Shown here: positions 41,206-52,299 of the stretch, piece by piece
How the letters are laid out: each line of letters opens with the position of its first letter
Numbering within the stretch: the stretch's first letter is position 1
Source: Thermosporothrix hazakensis
GTDB taxonomy: Bacteria > Chloroflexota > Ktedonobacteria > Ktedonobacterales > Ktedonobacteraceae
Direction: 5' to 3'
Assembly (NCBI RefSeq): GCF_003253565.1
Contig: NZ_QKUF01000001.1
Span: 887,867 to 951,866, forward strand
DNA: 64,000 nucleotides
Made by a program: the position numbers and the translations under genes
The notes under the pieces: generated by a model
The model's database searches: none
What the model was told of the DNA's origin: nothing
Seen by the model: only the letters and a program-made list of their open reading frames with translations

Positions 41206-42645
41206 TCACTGCAATGGCAGCCAGAATGATACCTCACAACCACCTTCGGGACGATTGCGGGCCATAATCTGCCCCCCATGCTTTTCAATCAGCACTCTGC
41301 AAACATAGAGACCGAGACCAACCGTTTTCTTCTTGCCTTGCTTCGGCCTGCGAGATCGCGTGTAGTACTTGTCGAAGATAAAAGGAAGTTCCTGCGGGTC
41401 AATCCCGCTCCCGGTATCGTGCAGGCTGATACTGAGCACACCAACATTCCAGGCACAGGAAAGCGTGATCTCGCCTCCCTTCGGGGTAAAGCGCAGGGCA
41501 TTTTCAAACAGGTTATCCAGTACCCGTTCAATCTGCGAGAAATCAAGCAGCGCCTCTTCTGACTCCGCGACACGATAGAGTTCATACCGAAAGCGAATCT
41601 CCTGTTCAGCCGCCGCCAGCTCATAATTCTGGGCCTTACGTCGCAGTTCATCGCCCAGATGGACCGCCTGCATCTGAAGCGAGAATTCTGCCTGTTCCAG
41701 CGAGGAGATCAGCAAGATCTCTTCCAGGAGACGACCAATGCGCTGCGCGTTCGTTTCCAGCACCGGAAGATAGCGCTCAAGGCGCTCTGCTCGCTTGGCG
41801 GGCTGGGCCCGCTGTAGTCCCTCAATATGCCCCTGGATCACGGTCACAGGTGTACGCAGGTCATGCGAGAGAGCGGCCACAAGCTCGCGCATCTGCTCTT
41901 CTTTATCCCACTCGCGCAACAGCGAGGATTGTAAGGCCGTACGCAGATCATTGACCGCCCGGCAGAGATCGCCGAGTACATCAGGCTGGTCATAATGGAT
42001 CGTAAAATCCAGGTCGTGCTGTTTAATCTTCTCGACCGCCCCCATCAGTTCTTCAACCGGCTGGTTCAGCTTTTTGCCCAGACGCGAGGCAAAGATTAGA
42101 ACAACGACAAACAGCACAACAGGCGGCTCAAGCAGCAACAGCCCCAGAATAAAAGCCCAGGAAATCGACGCCTGTGGAGGAAGGGCGCTGGCAGGATAGG
42201 TCAACAGGAGATAGCCATAGACACGGGTATCAGAAACCAGAGGCACGGTATTAACATAGTGGTCATTCTTGAGCAAAATAGTCTGATTCAGCCGCTGAAG
42301 CAACAGCGCGGGAGAGGGCAGAGGTGAAAAAGTCTGCCTGTTCCCGGCAAGCGGTTTTCCCTGCGGATCGAGTACCAGATACTCTAAAGCAGGTACAGCT
42401 CGCACACGTCGCTCCCAGTCCTGCATGAATCGATTGTCTCGCTCCACAAGCAGTGCCGCATGCTCGCTCCCGAACTGTGCCAGCCGGCCGGCCTCGCCGC
42501 TTACCTGAGTCATGCCGAATGGACGCAACAAGAAAGCAGCAAGGCACATTTCCAGAAACACAATAGCTGGAATAGCGATCGCAAGCAGCAAAAACAGATA
42601 TTTCAGAAAGAGGCGTCGGAAGCCTTCGCTATGGCTTGGTCCCAT
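41206..42645 (-). CDS. Sensor histidine kinase
   Basis: 479 residues. A first membrane helix (about 13-40), an extracytoplasmic sensor of about 120 residues (41-160), a second helix (about 162-188), a HAMP linker (190-245) and the kinase core follow. The phosphoacceptor is His261 in ALSHDLRTPVTVIQGH. The N box is LDNLFENALRFTP, the G1 box DTGSGIDP, and F and G2 boxes are FDKYYTRS and GLGLYVCRVLIEKHGG. It belongs to the orthodox HisKA class. Its start overlaps the 3' end of the response-regulator gene by 43 bases. It sits in one operon with a LanFEG-like ABC transporter and probably senses the compound exported. Confidence 0.92.
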   Translation of the reverse strand: MGPSHSEGFRRLFLKYLFLLLAIAIPAIVFLEMCLAAFLLRPFGMTQVSGEAGRLAQFGSEHAALLVERDNRFMQDWERRVRAVPALEYLVLDPQGKPLAGNRQTFSPLPSPALLLQRLNQTILLKNDHYVNTVPLVSDTRVYGYLLLTYPASALPPQASISWAFILGLLLLEPPVVLFVVVLIFASRLGKKLNQPVEELMGAVEKIKQHDLDFTIHYDQPDVLGDLCRAVNDLRTALQSSLLREWDKEEQMRELVAALSHDLRTPVTVIQGHIEGLQRAQPAKRAERLERYLPVLETNAQRIGRLLEEILLISSLEQAEFSLQMQAVHLGDELRRKAQNYELAAAEQEIRFRYELYRVAESEEALLDFSQIERVLDNLFENALRFTPKGGEITLSCAWNVGVLSISLHDTGSGIDPQELPFIFDKYYTRSRRPKQGKKKTVGLGLYVCRVLIEKHGGQIMARNRPEGGCEVSFWLPLQ

Positions 42646-43340
42646 TTATACCCTACTCCCCAGACCGTCTTGATATATTCGGTATGCGGATCTGCAAGCG
42701 CCAGCTTCCGCCGAACTCGCTTGATGTGCTCGGTCACGGTCTCCGAGTAGCTATTCGCATCGTCGCCCCAAACCCGCTCGTAGATTGTCTCGCGCGAAAA
42801 CACCTGCCGCGGGTGCAACGCCAGCAAGCGAACAATCTCAAATTCTTTGCGCGACAGGGCAAGGAGCTGTTCGCGGTAGCGCACCTCGTAGGTATCGAGG
42901 TGAATCGAGAGCGCACCACAAACCAGCCGTACCATCTGGCGCTTTTGCTTGCGCAGCCTGTTCTCGCGGCGGAGATGCGCCCGTACCCGGGCAACCAGTT
43001 CCCGAATACTGAACGGCTTCATAATATAATCATCGCCACCGACACTCAATCCCTGGATCCGGTCGGACTCTCCCTGTCTGGCACTGACAAAGAGAATCGG
43101 GATATCCAGCTCATCACGCAAAACCTGGCACACACTGAAGCCATCGAGATGCGGCAACATAATGTCCAGCAGCACCAGATCGATGATTTCCACCCGAGCC
43201 AGTTCAATAGCCCGGGCTCCATCGTGTGCAATCAGCACCGTAAAGCCTTCGTCCTCAAGGGCATCCTGGACGAACTGTGTAATCTCATCATCATCATCTA
43301 CAAGCAGAATTTTCCCCTGCAACGTCGCATCATCAAGCAT
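42603..43340 (-). CDS. Response regulator, OmpR/PhoB family
   Basis: 245 residues. The start at 43340 (MLDDATLQGKILLVDDDDE) has AAGGAG 9 bases upstream; the open frame is 73 codons longer but covers the permease gene end. The receiver (about 10-122) has the acidic DDDD cluster (15-18), the phosphorylated Asp59 in LVLLDIMLPHLDG and Lys in GGDDYIMKPFSIREL. The C-terminal winged-helix domain (about 148-243) includes SRKEFEIVRLLALHPRQVFSRETIYERVWG and SETVTEHIKRVRRKL. It probably activates the ABC operon in which it lies. Confidence 0.95.
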   Translation of the reverse strand: MLDDATLQGKILLVDDDDEITQFVQDALEDEGFTVLIAHDGARAIELARVEIIDLVLLDIMLPHLDGFSVCQVLRDELDIPILFVSARQGESDRIQGLSVGGDDYIMKPFSIRELVARVRAHLRRENRLRKQKRQMVRLVCGALSIHLDTYEVRYREQLLALSRKEFEIVRLLALHPRQVFSRETIYERVWGDDANSYSETVTEHIKRVRRKLALADPHTEYIKTVWGVGYKWDQAIAKASDASF

Positions 43341-43396
43341 ACACAGCAGCTCCTTCCCTGAAAATGGTCGCATATCTGAATCGTACAATGTCCCGT

Positions 43397-44119
43397 CTAC
43401 CACTCGCGTCGCCTGAACCAGCGTATACTTACCCACAACACCGTGACCGTCAGAACAACGGTCGCAACCACAGGGAACAGCAACTGTGGCCAGTTCGTGG
43501 AGAGCGCGTGCGCCATCATCGGGAAGCGGAAAGGCCACGCCCAGGGAACATACATCCATACCGCATCACCCATTGACGTTGTCCCAAGCAGCGTCCCCAC
43601 CAGCATGCCGATCCCACCAAGCCCGATGGTCCAACCGAACCCTTTCGCCGTCGCAAGCCATGTGTAAAGCAACAGCATCGGCATCACAAAGAGCGTGGTA
43701 GCCAGCGGCGCACCGAGCAAGCTCCCCCAGAGAATCTCGCCCTCAGCATGGAGCAGGAGCCCCGTGATCAGAATCAAGACACTGAACCAGAGCGCATGAA
43801 GTAACAAGAGCACAAGCAGCGTCAGATATTTCGCGCCTAGCTGTATCCCCGGCTCAACAGGACGCGCAAGGAGCGCTCGCCAGTTCTGCCCATCCATGTT
43901 CGCAGCCAGCGCTGCCTGAAGTGCCGTACCGCCAGCACTCCAGAACACCAGCCAGATGAGAAACGTTTCCTGAAGATTATCCCAGGTCATCCGGTGTGTC
44001 GTTGCCAGATACCAGCCAAATGCCAGCATGCAGAGCAACGGAAACAGCACCGTTAACCAGAGTGTCATAGAGCGCCGCAACTTGAGAAACTCGGCCCCCA
44101 TTCCGCGCAGGAGTGTCAT
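43397..44119 (-). CDS. ABC-2 type permease, LanG/MutG-like
   Basis: 240 residues with about six helices. The N-terminal LRGMGAEFLKLRRSMTLWLTVLFPLLCML is typical of ABC-2 permeases in bacteriocin-immunity transporters. It overlaps the next permease gene upstream by 4 bases. Two different permeases of 240-250 residues with one ATPase correspond to the LanFEG arrangement. It probably exports or expels peptide antibiotics from the membrane; no lanthipeptide gene is visible. Confidence 0.85.
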   Translation of the reverse strand: MTLLRGMGAEFLKLRRSMTLWLTVLFPLLCMLAFGWYLATTHRMTWDNLQETFLIWLVFWSAGGTALQAALAANMDGQNWRALLARPVEPGIQLGAKYLTLLVLLLLHALWFSVLILITGLLLHAEGEILWGSLLGAPLATTLFVMPMLLLYTWLATAKGFGWTIGLGGIGMLVGTLLGTTSMGDAVWMYVPWAWPFRFPMMAHALSTNWPQLLFPVVATVVLTVTVLWVSIRWFRRREW

Positions 44120-44862
44120 GCCTTCACCTCCTGCCGGGCGAACCAGACCGCCCCCAGGGCTGCGAACAGGATAAACGCGATCAGTGACACCAACACTACT
44201 GGAACCATTGGCGTCTGCAACAGCGGGTCGCCAGCCTCAAGCGGTACACCGTTTGGATGCACCCCAACCACCGGGATAACCACGCGCAACGGCCAAGCCC
44301 AGGGATTCAACATCCAGGATGATTGTACCGCCATGACTGCGCCACTCAAGGGCCCGACAAGCGAAACGACAACCGGCAATACATAACCGCCAAGCAGCGC
44401 AAACCACAACATCAGCGCAACCAGCGGCAGCGCCGTTACCCAGATCAGCAGCGACGCAGTAATGACCGTTCCCCAGGGTGTCGCCCCTTTGAGCAAGAGC
44501 ACCCCGGACAAAAGCGTCAATGCAATCAGCAACAGAGAGCTGACCAGGAAGTGAATTACCAGTACCAGCAGCTTTCCCAGGTAGAGCAGCGCAGGTGACA
44601 CGGGACGTGAGCGCAGCCCCCGAAGCAAGGGCTTATCCAGCATCATCGAATGGGCAGCCAGAATCGCGATACCGAAAGGCCCCCAGATCAGCGGCCACCA
44701 GTTGAAGAGCATCCAGAGGTAATAGCTCCAGACGGTCGCGTTCGGAGCCAGATAACGCATGATCGTTACCAGCACCACAATGCTCGCCGGGAGCACCGTC
44801 AGAAACAACGGTACAAAAGCCCCTTTCAGACGCAACCATTCAGCCCGAAGTACAGCAAACAT
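44116..44862 (-). CDS. ABC-2 type permease, LanE/MutE-like
   Basis: 248 residues with about six helices (about 18-36, 55-75, 98-120, 130-152, 160-182 and 220-240). MFAVLRAEWLRLKGAFVPLFLTVLPA at the start is a typical ABC-2 head. It lies 14 bases after the ATPase and overlaps the second permease by 4 bases. It probably forms a heterodimeric channel with that protein. Confidence 0.85.
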   Translation of the reverse strand: MFAVLRAEWLRLKGAFVPLFLTVLPASIVVLVTIMRYLAPNATVWSYYLWMLFNWWPLIWGPFGIAILAAHSMMLDKPLLRGLRSRPVSPALLYLGKLLVLVIHFLVSSLLLIALTLLSGVLLLKGATPWGTVITASLLIWVTALPLVALMLWFALLGGYVLPVVVSLVGPLSGAVMAVQSSWMLNPWAWPLRVVIPVVGVHPNGVPLEAGDPLLQTPMVPVVLVSLIAFILFAALGAVWFARQEVKA

Positions 44863-44876
44863 CTCTCATTCTCCTC

Positions 44877-45773
44877 CTAGCGATAGTTTCCGCTCTCAAC
44901 AAGCCGCAGGAAGAGCGTTTCCAGATCATCCTGTACCGTATCGATTTTGGTCACAGCGATGCCATGCTGCGTCAACAACGAGATAATTTGAGCCGTGACC
45001 GCACCCGGATTCGGAAGCACCAGCTTTTGACCTTCGACCCGCAAGGCCGGGAACGAGGGCTGAAGCAACCGGTATGCCTGCTGAAGCTGCGGCGTCTCCA
45101 ACTCAACGCGTTGTTGTCCTTGCGCCAGCAGATCGCGTAGTCGTCCCTGATAGCGAAGCTGCCCCTTGCTGATAATGCCCAGGTGCGTAACGACCTGCTC
45201 AATTTCAGCCAGGATATGACTGGAAACCAGAACCGTCATTCCTTGCTGGCAAAAACGATGAATCAGCCCGCGCATCTCGCGAATGCCAGCAGGATCCAAC
45301 CCATTTGTTGGCTCGTCCAGAATCAGCAATTTGGGCCTGCTCAGCAAGGCCGAAGCAATCCCCAGCCGCTGCTTCATCCCGAGCGAGAACTGAGCCGCCT
45401 TCTTGGAACCTACATTGCGCAGATCAACCTGCTCCAGCGCCTCATCAATACGGTTTTTTGGCACACCAAGCAACGTCGCATGCACCGCCAGATTCTCCCA
45501 GGCTGTCAGATGGCCATAGAGGGCGGGACCTTCGATCAGTGCACCAATATGCCAGAGGTGTTCTCGCCGCCAGGGCTCACCAAACAACAGCACCTGCCCC
45601 TCAGTCGGGCGGAGCAGGCCAACCAGATGCTTGATGAGCGTTGACTTTCCCGCTCCATTTGGCCCGAGCAGGCCATAGATCGTCCCCTGCTCAATCAGCA
45701 GATTAACATTCTGTAGCGCGATTTGGTTTCTGTATTTTTTGGTCAGATGGACCGTTTGCACAATAAAGCTCAT
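44877..45773 (-). CDS. ABC transporter ATP-binding protein, BcrA/LanF-like
   Basis: 298 residues. Walker A is GPNGAGKST near residue 37. The signature FSLGMKQRLGIA deviates from LSGGQ as it does in BcrA/LanF proteins. Walker B is LLILDEPTNGLDP and the switch His lies in LVSSHILAEIEQ. The C-terminal 80 residues are a regulatory beta domain. It is first in a five-gene series (ATPase, two permeases, response regulator, kinase). The ATG at 45773 has CGGAG 8 bases upstream. A self-complementary ATACATGTAT lies 26 bases upstream and may be the response-regulator site. Confidence 0.92.
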   Translation of the reverse strand: MSFIVQTVHLTKKYRNQIALQNVNLLIEQGTIYGLLGPNGAGKSTLIKHLVGLLRPTEGQVLLFGEPWRREHLWHIGALIEGPALYGHLTAWENLAVHATLLGVPKNRIDEALEQVDLRNVGSKKAAQFSLGMKQRLGIASALLSRPKLLILDEPTNGLDPAGIREMRGLIHRFCQQGMTVLVSSHILAEIEQVVTHLGIISKGQLRYQGRLRDLLAQGQQRVELETPQLQQAYRLLQPSFPALRVEGQKLVLPNPGAVTAQIISLLTQHGIAVTKIDTVQDDLETLFLRLVESGNYR

Positions 45774-45798
45774 TATTGGACTCCGAATAGAAACAGGT

Positions 45799-45808
45799 AT
45801 ACATGTAT
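45799..45808. promoter_or_regulatory. Palindrome ahead of the LanFEG-like operon
   Basis: ATACATGTAT is a 10-bp perfect palindrome between the nuoN terminator and the ATPase start; possible operator. Confidence 0.35.
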
Positions 45809-45897
45809 TTCTCCCAAATCGTACAGCCAGAATCTAAAGAAAAAATAAACAATCCAGGGGAATGGGCGATGAGGAGAGGGCAAGCTGAAAAGCAAAG

Positions 45898-45923
45898 CGG
45901 GGCCCGTACCAGCACGGACCCCG
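45898..45923. terminator. Terminator after nuoN
   Basis: A 10-bp stem (CGGGGCCCGT / ACGGACCCCG, one G-U) with a 6-base loop. On the minus strand it is followed by CTTTGCTTTT, 22 bases after the nuoN stop. Confidence 0.75.
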
Positions 45924-45944
45924 TTTCTTCTTCTGAATAGATGC

Positions 45945-47414
45945 TTAGTGACCCGCCATCAGGAGACCAGCGGGCAAACTGGTAGCCGACAGGAAGACCT
46001 GCGCGACCAGTGTCATCACGACCAGCGCCGCACTCATCAGCACCAGCGATGTGCCGAGGCTGAAGGAAGTGGAGAGGCGACCCTGCTTTGCAGGCTTGTC
46101 GAAGAACATCGCCTTCACAATGCGGCCATAGTAGACCAGCGAGATCACGCTGTTGAGCAGTGCCACGACCACCAGCCAGTACTGGCCCATATTCCAGGCA
46201 GCCGAGAAGAGATACAGCTTACTGATAAAGCCAGCCATTGGCGGGATACCACCGAGCGACAGCAGACACAGCGCCGTTCCAATGCTCAGCAGCGGCGCGC
46301 GATAGAACAGGCCACGGAAATCTTCGATGCGATCGCCACCGGTCAGGTTCGCCAGCCCAATAATACCGGCGAAAGCGCCCAGGTTCGTCACCGCATAGAC
46401 CAGCAAGTAGAACAGCACCGCGCTATTGCCTTGCGGCTGTCCCGATGCCAGACTTGCGATAAAGCCAACCAGGATATAGCCAGCCTGCGCGATACCGGAA
46501 TAGGCCATCATGCGTTTCGCGTTGCTCTGAACCGCAGCGACCACGTTACCGACCGTCATGGTCAGAACCGCGACGATCGAAAGAACGACAACCAGATCAC
46601 CCAGGTTGACCGCGCCCAGATTACCAAGCATAAACACACGAATCATTGCGGCAAAGCCAGCAGCCTTTGAGCCAACCGAGAAGAAGGCCGTTGCAGGAGT
46701 AGGTGATCCCTCATAGATGTCAGGGGCCCACATGTGGAACGGTACAGCCGAGATCTTGAAGCCGAAACCGGCAATAATCAGAATATCGGCGACCAGCACA
46801 GCCAGGTTCCCCTGTCCGATCTGTCCAAAGGATTTCGCAATGCCAGCCAGATCAGTTGTCCCGGTCAGACCATAGAGCAGAGCAAAGCCATAAAGCAGGA
46901 TTGCGGACGACATCGCCCCCAGGAGCACATACTTGACGGCTGCCTCAGCAGACTTATCGTTCTCACGAATCAGACCCGCCATCACATACAGCGGGAAGCT
47001 GGTCAGCTCCAGCGAGATATAGACCGTGATCAGTTCACTGGTGCTTGCCATCAGCATCATGCCGACGACTGAGAACAGCATCAAGACATAGAACTCGCCC
47101 TGGCCTTTCACATAGCGTTCCACATAGTTATATGAGGCCAGGATCATCACTGCCGCGATTACTAAAAAGAGAATCGTGAAAAAGATAGAGTATTGATCGA
47201 TAATCAACATATCCCAGAACGCTTTATGCGTCCCGGTCAGAGTCATCGCTTGAGAGATCGCAAACCCCGCAGGAACAATCAGACCGACGAGCGAAATCGC
47301 GGCGACAACACTGCGGCGTTTTACGAACATATCGACCGCCATCACCACAAGCGCCAATACCATCAGGCTGATCGCTGGCGAGAGCAGGTAGAAATCAAAC
47401 GCACTGAATTTCAT
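45945..47414 (-). CDS. nuoN: NADH-quinone oxidoreductase subunit N
   Basis: A 489-residue antiporter-like subunit of complex I with about 14 helices. The start at 47414 (MKFSAFDFYLLSP) has AAGGAG 6 bases upstream. The central proton-path region shows IIAGFGFKISAVPFHMWAPDIYEGSPTPATAFFSVGSK, with the conserved lysine and His, and MMAYSGIAQAGYILVG near the second half. It is last in the nuoJKLMN series. A double hairpin lies between it and nuoM. Confidence 0.95.
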   Translation of the reverse strand: MKFSAFDFYLLSPAISLMVLALVVMAVDMFVKRRSVVAAISLVGLIVPAGFAISQAMTLTGTHKAFWDMLIIDQYSIFFTILFLVIAAVMILASYNYVERYVKGQGEFYVLMLFSVVGMMLMASTSELITVYISLELTSFPLYVMAGLIRENDKSAEAAVKYVLLGAMSSAILLYGFALLYGLTGTTDLAGIAKSFGQIGQGNLAVLVADILIIAGFGFKISAVPFHMWAPDIYEGSPTPATAFFSVGSKAAGFAAMIRVFMLGNLGAVNLGDLVVVLSIVAVLTMTVGNVVAAVQSNAKRMMAYSGIAQAGYILVGFIASLASGQPQGNSAVLFYLLVYAVTNLGAFAGIIGLANLTGGDRIEDFRGLFYRAPLLSIGTALCLLSLGGIPPMAGFISKLYLFSAAWNMGQYWLVVVALLNSVISLVYYGRIVKAMFFDKPAKQGRLSTSFSLGTSLVLMSAALVVMTLVAQVFLSATSLPAGLLMAGH

Positions 47415-47435
47415 TCTGAACTCCTTAACCCGCCT

Positions 47436-47486
47436 GGGGGAATATTTCGGCAATATTCCCCCGGTTCGGGTGATCCGAAACCCGAA
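47436..47486 (-). other. Paired hairpins between nuoM and nuoN
   Basis: The first is an 11-bp perfect stem (GGGGGAATATT 47436-47446 with AATATTCCCCC 47452-47462), the second a 7-bp stem (TTCGGGT 47465-47471 with ACCCGAA 47480-47486). No T-run follows on the transcribed strand, so termination is unlikely. Confidence 0.6.
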
Positions 47487-47527
47487 GAAGAAGAAGCTCT
47501 ATCGCCTCAACGGGTTCCGGGAGATTC

Positions 47528-49141
47528 CTACTTAATCAAAGCCTGAGCCGCATCATACAGGACATGATGCAAACTAGGTAGCAGCACATCAATCAAGAAC
47601 TTGGGATAGATACCAACGATCACGATGAAAGCCGCCAGGATCACCAGCGGAACCATCTCGCGCGGGTTGGCATCCGGCAACCAGCTCCATTTCTTGTTGA
47701 AGGGGCCAAAGAAGACGCGCTTCAACATCCAGAGCAGATAGCCAGCGGTCAGGATCATAGTAAAGACCGAAACCACGGTCGCCACAGGCCAGATCTTATA
47801 GCTGCTTGTGAAGACCATGTATTCAGCAACGAAACCAGCCAGAGCAGGCAGACCAAGCGAGGCCATACCGGCCAGCGTAAACAGGGTGGCCAGACGCGGC
47901 ATCTTCTTGGCGACACCACCGAAGTCAGCAATCATACGCGTATGGGCATGGTCGTAGATCACGCCAACGCAGAAGAAGAGCATACCAGAAATCAAGCCGT
48001 GGCTGATAAGCTGGAAGGTTGCACCCATCAGCGCCACCTCGCGGAACTGGACGTTGCCGCTACCGGCAGCGGCAGCCACACCAAGCAGGGTAATACCCAT
48101 ATGGCTGATACTGGAATACGCGATAAGCTTCTTCATGTCCTTCTGGACGAGACAGATTGCCGCACCATAGATGATGTTGATCACGGCCAGGCCAGCCATC
48201 CAGGGAGCGAACGCGTGAATCCCCTCCGGGAAGAGCGTGAAACAGATACGGATCAGACCGTACGCACCCATCTTCAGGAGGACGCCAGCCAGGATCACAC
48301 TGACCTCAGTTGGAGCATCGGTGTGCGCATCTGGCAGCCAGGTATGAAATGGGAACATTGGGATCTTTACCGCGAAGGCGACAAAGATCAACAGGAACAG
48401 CACCAACTGGGCGCTTGCAGTGATACCAAGAACATTCAGCGTGCCGGAGGGCATATGCGCCGGATCGGCAAAGTACGGCATGCTCGCCGTGATTGTCGCA
48501 CCCGCGGTTCCTGCATTCATGAAGTAGAGCAGCAGGAAACCGACCAACATAAAGACACTACCGAAGAAGGTGTACAGCAGGAACTTCCAGGCAGAGTAGA
48601 TACGACCCGGAACCCCGTGCTTAATCTGCTCATTACCCCAGATACCGATCAGCAGGAACATCGGGGCAAGCTCGACCTCCCAGAACAGGAAGAAGAGGAA
48701 CAGATCCATTGCTGTAAAGACACCCATCACGCCAGCTTCCAGCAGCAGCAGCAAGGCGAAGTAATCTTTTACCCGATTGCGCCGCCAGCCACCAATAATC
48801 GCCAGCACCGTGAGCATACCATTCAGCACCACCAGCGGAAGACCCAGGCCATCAACGCCCATGAAGTACTGAACATTAAACGGAATTTTCCCGATAGGAA
48901 TAGAAATCCAGTCGACGCGAACAGCATTCCAATCGACGCGATTAACAGCGCCAATGGTCTTTAAGCTACCAAATCCATGAGAGAAGCCCTGCCCGAGCAG
49001 GTAGAGCGTCACCACGAACACGAGCGCACTGAAAATCAGTGCCACCCAGCGAGAAACCTTTGTAGGCGTCAGATACGCTACCAGTGCGCCGATCACTGGC
49101 AGCAGGATAATTAAGGTAAGTGGATGAAACAAAATGTCCAT
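47528..49141 (-). CDS. nuoM: NADH-quinone oxidoreductase subunit M
   Basis: A 537-residue complex I antiporter-like subunit with about 14 helices. DLFLFFLFWEVELAPMFLLIGIWG holds the conserved glutamate of helix 5, VAFAVKIPMFPFHTWLPDAHTDAPTEVSVILAGVLLKMGAYG the key lysine and histidine region, and LIAYSSISHMGITLLG the second half. It belongs to the NADH dehydrogenase I chain M type. It starts 3 bases after the nuoL stop, so the two are coupled. Confidence 0.96.
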   Translation of the reverse strand: MDILFHPLTLIILLPVIGALVAYLTPTKVSRWVALIFSALVFVVTLYLLGQGFSHGFGSLKTIGAVNRVDWNAVRVDWISIPIGKIPFNVQYFMGVDGLGLPLVVLNGMLTVLAIIGGWRRNRVKDYFALLLLLEAGVMGVFTAMDLFLFFLFWEVELAPMFLLIGIWGNEQIKHGVPGRIYSAWKFLLYTFFGSVFMLVGFLLLYFMNAGTAGATITASMPYFADPAHMPSGTLNVLGITASAQLVLFLLIFVAFAVKIPMFPFHTWLPDAHTDAPTEVSVILAGVLLKMGAYGLIRICFTLFPEGIHAFAPWMAGLAVINIIYGAAICLVQKDMKKLIAYSSISHMGITLLGVAAAAGSGNVQFREVALMGATFQLISHGLISGMLFFCVGVIYDHAHTRMIADFGGVAKKMPRLATLFTLAGMASLGLPALAGFVAEYMVFTSSYKIWPVATVVSVFTMILTAGYLLWMLKRVFFGPFNKKWSWLPDANPREMVPLVILAAFIVIVGIYPKFLIDVLLPSLHHVLYDAAQALIK

Positions 49142-49144
49142 AAC

Positions 49145-51358
<2,214 letters not shown>

Positions 51359-51360
51359 AA

Positions 51361-51386
51361 CCAAAAAACACAGTGCGCACTGTGTT
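51361..51386 (-). terminator. Terminator-like hairpin abutting the nuoL start
   Basis: AACACAGTGCGCACTGTGTT (51386-51367) is a perfect palindrome, able to form an 8-bp stem with a GCGC loop. On the minus strand it is followed by TTTT and then GG. It lies within the nuoJKLMN operon between nuoK and nuoL. Confidence 0.6.
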
Positions 51387-51444
51387 AACCCTCGAAGACA
51401 GGGGGGCGCACAACTCCTTTCTTCACATTAGCGACCTGTCTGAA

Positions 51445-51774
51445 TCAGAACTTCATGATATCAATTTCGCCAACATCCACCGTCTTGCGTCTGCGATAGA
51501 TCGCAATGACCATCGCCAGAGCAACCGCGGCTTCCGCCGCCGCCACAGTGATAATAAAGATAGCGAAGATTTGACCGGTAAGCAGGCCCCGATAAGCGGG
51601 AACCTGATTGAAGAGCGAAAAACCAACCAGAGTCACATTCACCGCATTGAGCATAATTTCAATGCCCATCAGGACAGCAATGGCATTCCGTTTTGCAATG
51701 GTGCCATACAGTCCTATACAAAAAAGAATAGCGCCAAGCACCAGGAAATGGTTGAGTGTGAGCGTGGTTAACAT
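51445..51774 (-). CDS. nuoK: NADH-quinone oxidoreductase subunit K
   Basis: A 109-residue three-helix complex I subunit. The helix-1 start LNHFLVLGAILFCIGLYG, the two conserved membrane glutamates in GIEIMLNAVNV and VAAAEAAVALAMVIAIYRRR, and the length fit NuoK exactly. It begins 3 bases after the nuoJ stop, with GGGAGG inside the nuoJ end. Confidence 0.96.
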   Translation of the reverse strand: MLTTLTLNHFLVLGAILFCIGLYGTIAKRNAIAVLMGIEIMLNAVNVTLVGFSLFNQVPAYRGLLTGQIFAIFIITVAAAEAAVALAMVIAIYRRRKTVDVGEIDIMKF

Positions 51775-51777
51775 ATA

Positions 51778-52299
51778 CTAATCCTCCCTGCCGATAACAA
51801 TTGCGCCGACAATTGCTACCAACAGTACAATAGAGGCAATTTCAAAAGGCAGTACATAGCTATACTGGCTAGGACTATACAGCAGCAAGCCAATGCGTGC
51901 TACATTGTTCAGTGGGTCCATCGGGACGCTAGCAGGAAGCGTCTGCGAAACAGCCAGAGGACTACTCAACAGAGCATACAGGATGCTGCCACCAACAAGG
52001 AGACAGACCAGCAAGGCAACCGGCCAGGTTCTGTTTGTTGGATTCGTCCGCCGTTGTCCTCCTATACGCGTCAACATGAGCGCGAACAGGATCAAAACGG
52101 TAATAGCACCACCATAAATAAGGATCTGTACAATAGCAATGAATTCAGCACGGGCCAGGACATACACACCGGCAGCCAGCGCAAACATGAAAAAGAGCGC
52201 CATAGCGCTGTGAACGATGTTGCGCATTGTGACTACCGCTAAGGCCGCCACCACCATGACAATTGCCAGAATCCAGAATAAAAGGGTGGCAAAGTCCAT
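51778..52299 (-). CDS. nuoJ: NADH-quinone oxidoreductase subunit J
   Basis: 173 residues with five helices. The start at 52299 (MDFATLLFW) is preferred: GGAGG lies 10 bases upstream, while the first in-frame ATG at 52308 sits only one base from it. VVTMRNIVHSAMALFFMFALAAGVYVLARAEFIAIVQILIYGGAITVLILFALML contains the conserved pi-bulge helix 3 region of NuoJ. It heads this five-gene cluster. nuoA-I are not in the window. Confidence 0.95.
   Translation of the reverse strand: MDFATLLFWILAIVMVVAALAVVTMRNIVHSAMALFFMFALAAGVYVLARAEFIAIVQILIYGGAITVLILFALMLTRIGGQRRTNPTNRTWPVALLVCLLVGGSILYALLSSPLAVSQTLPASVPMDPLNNVARIGLLLYSPSQYSYVLPFEIASIVLLVAIVGAIVIGRED

Noticed and set aside
47942..48964. 340-codon open frame opposite nuoM
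   Set aside because: Antisense shadow with very high His/Gln/Glu content and no ribosome site.
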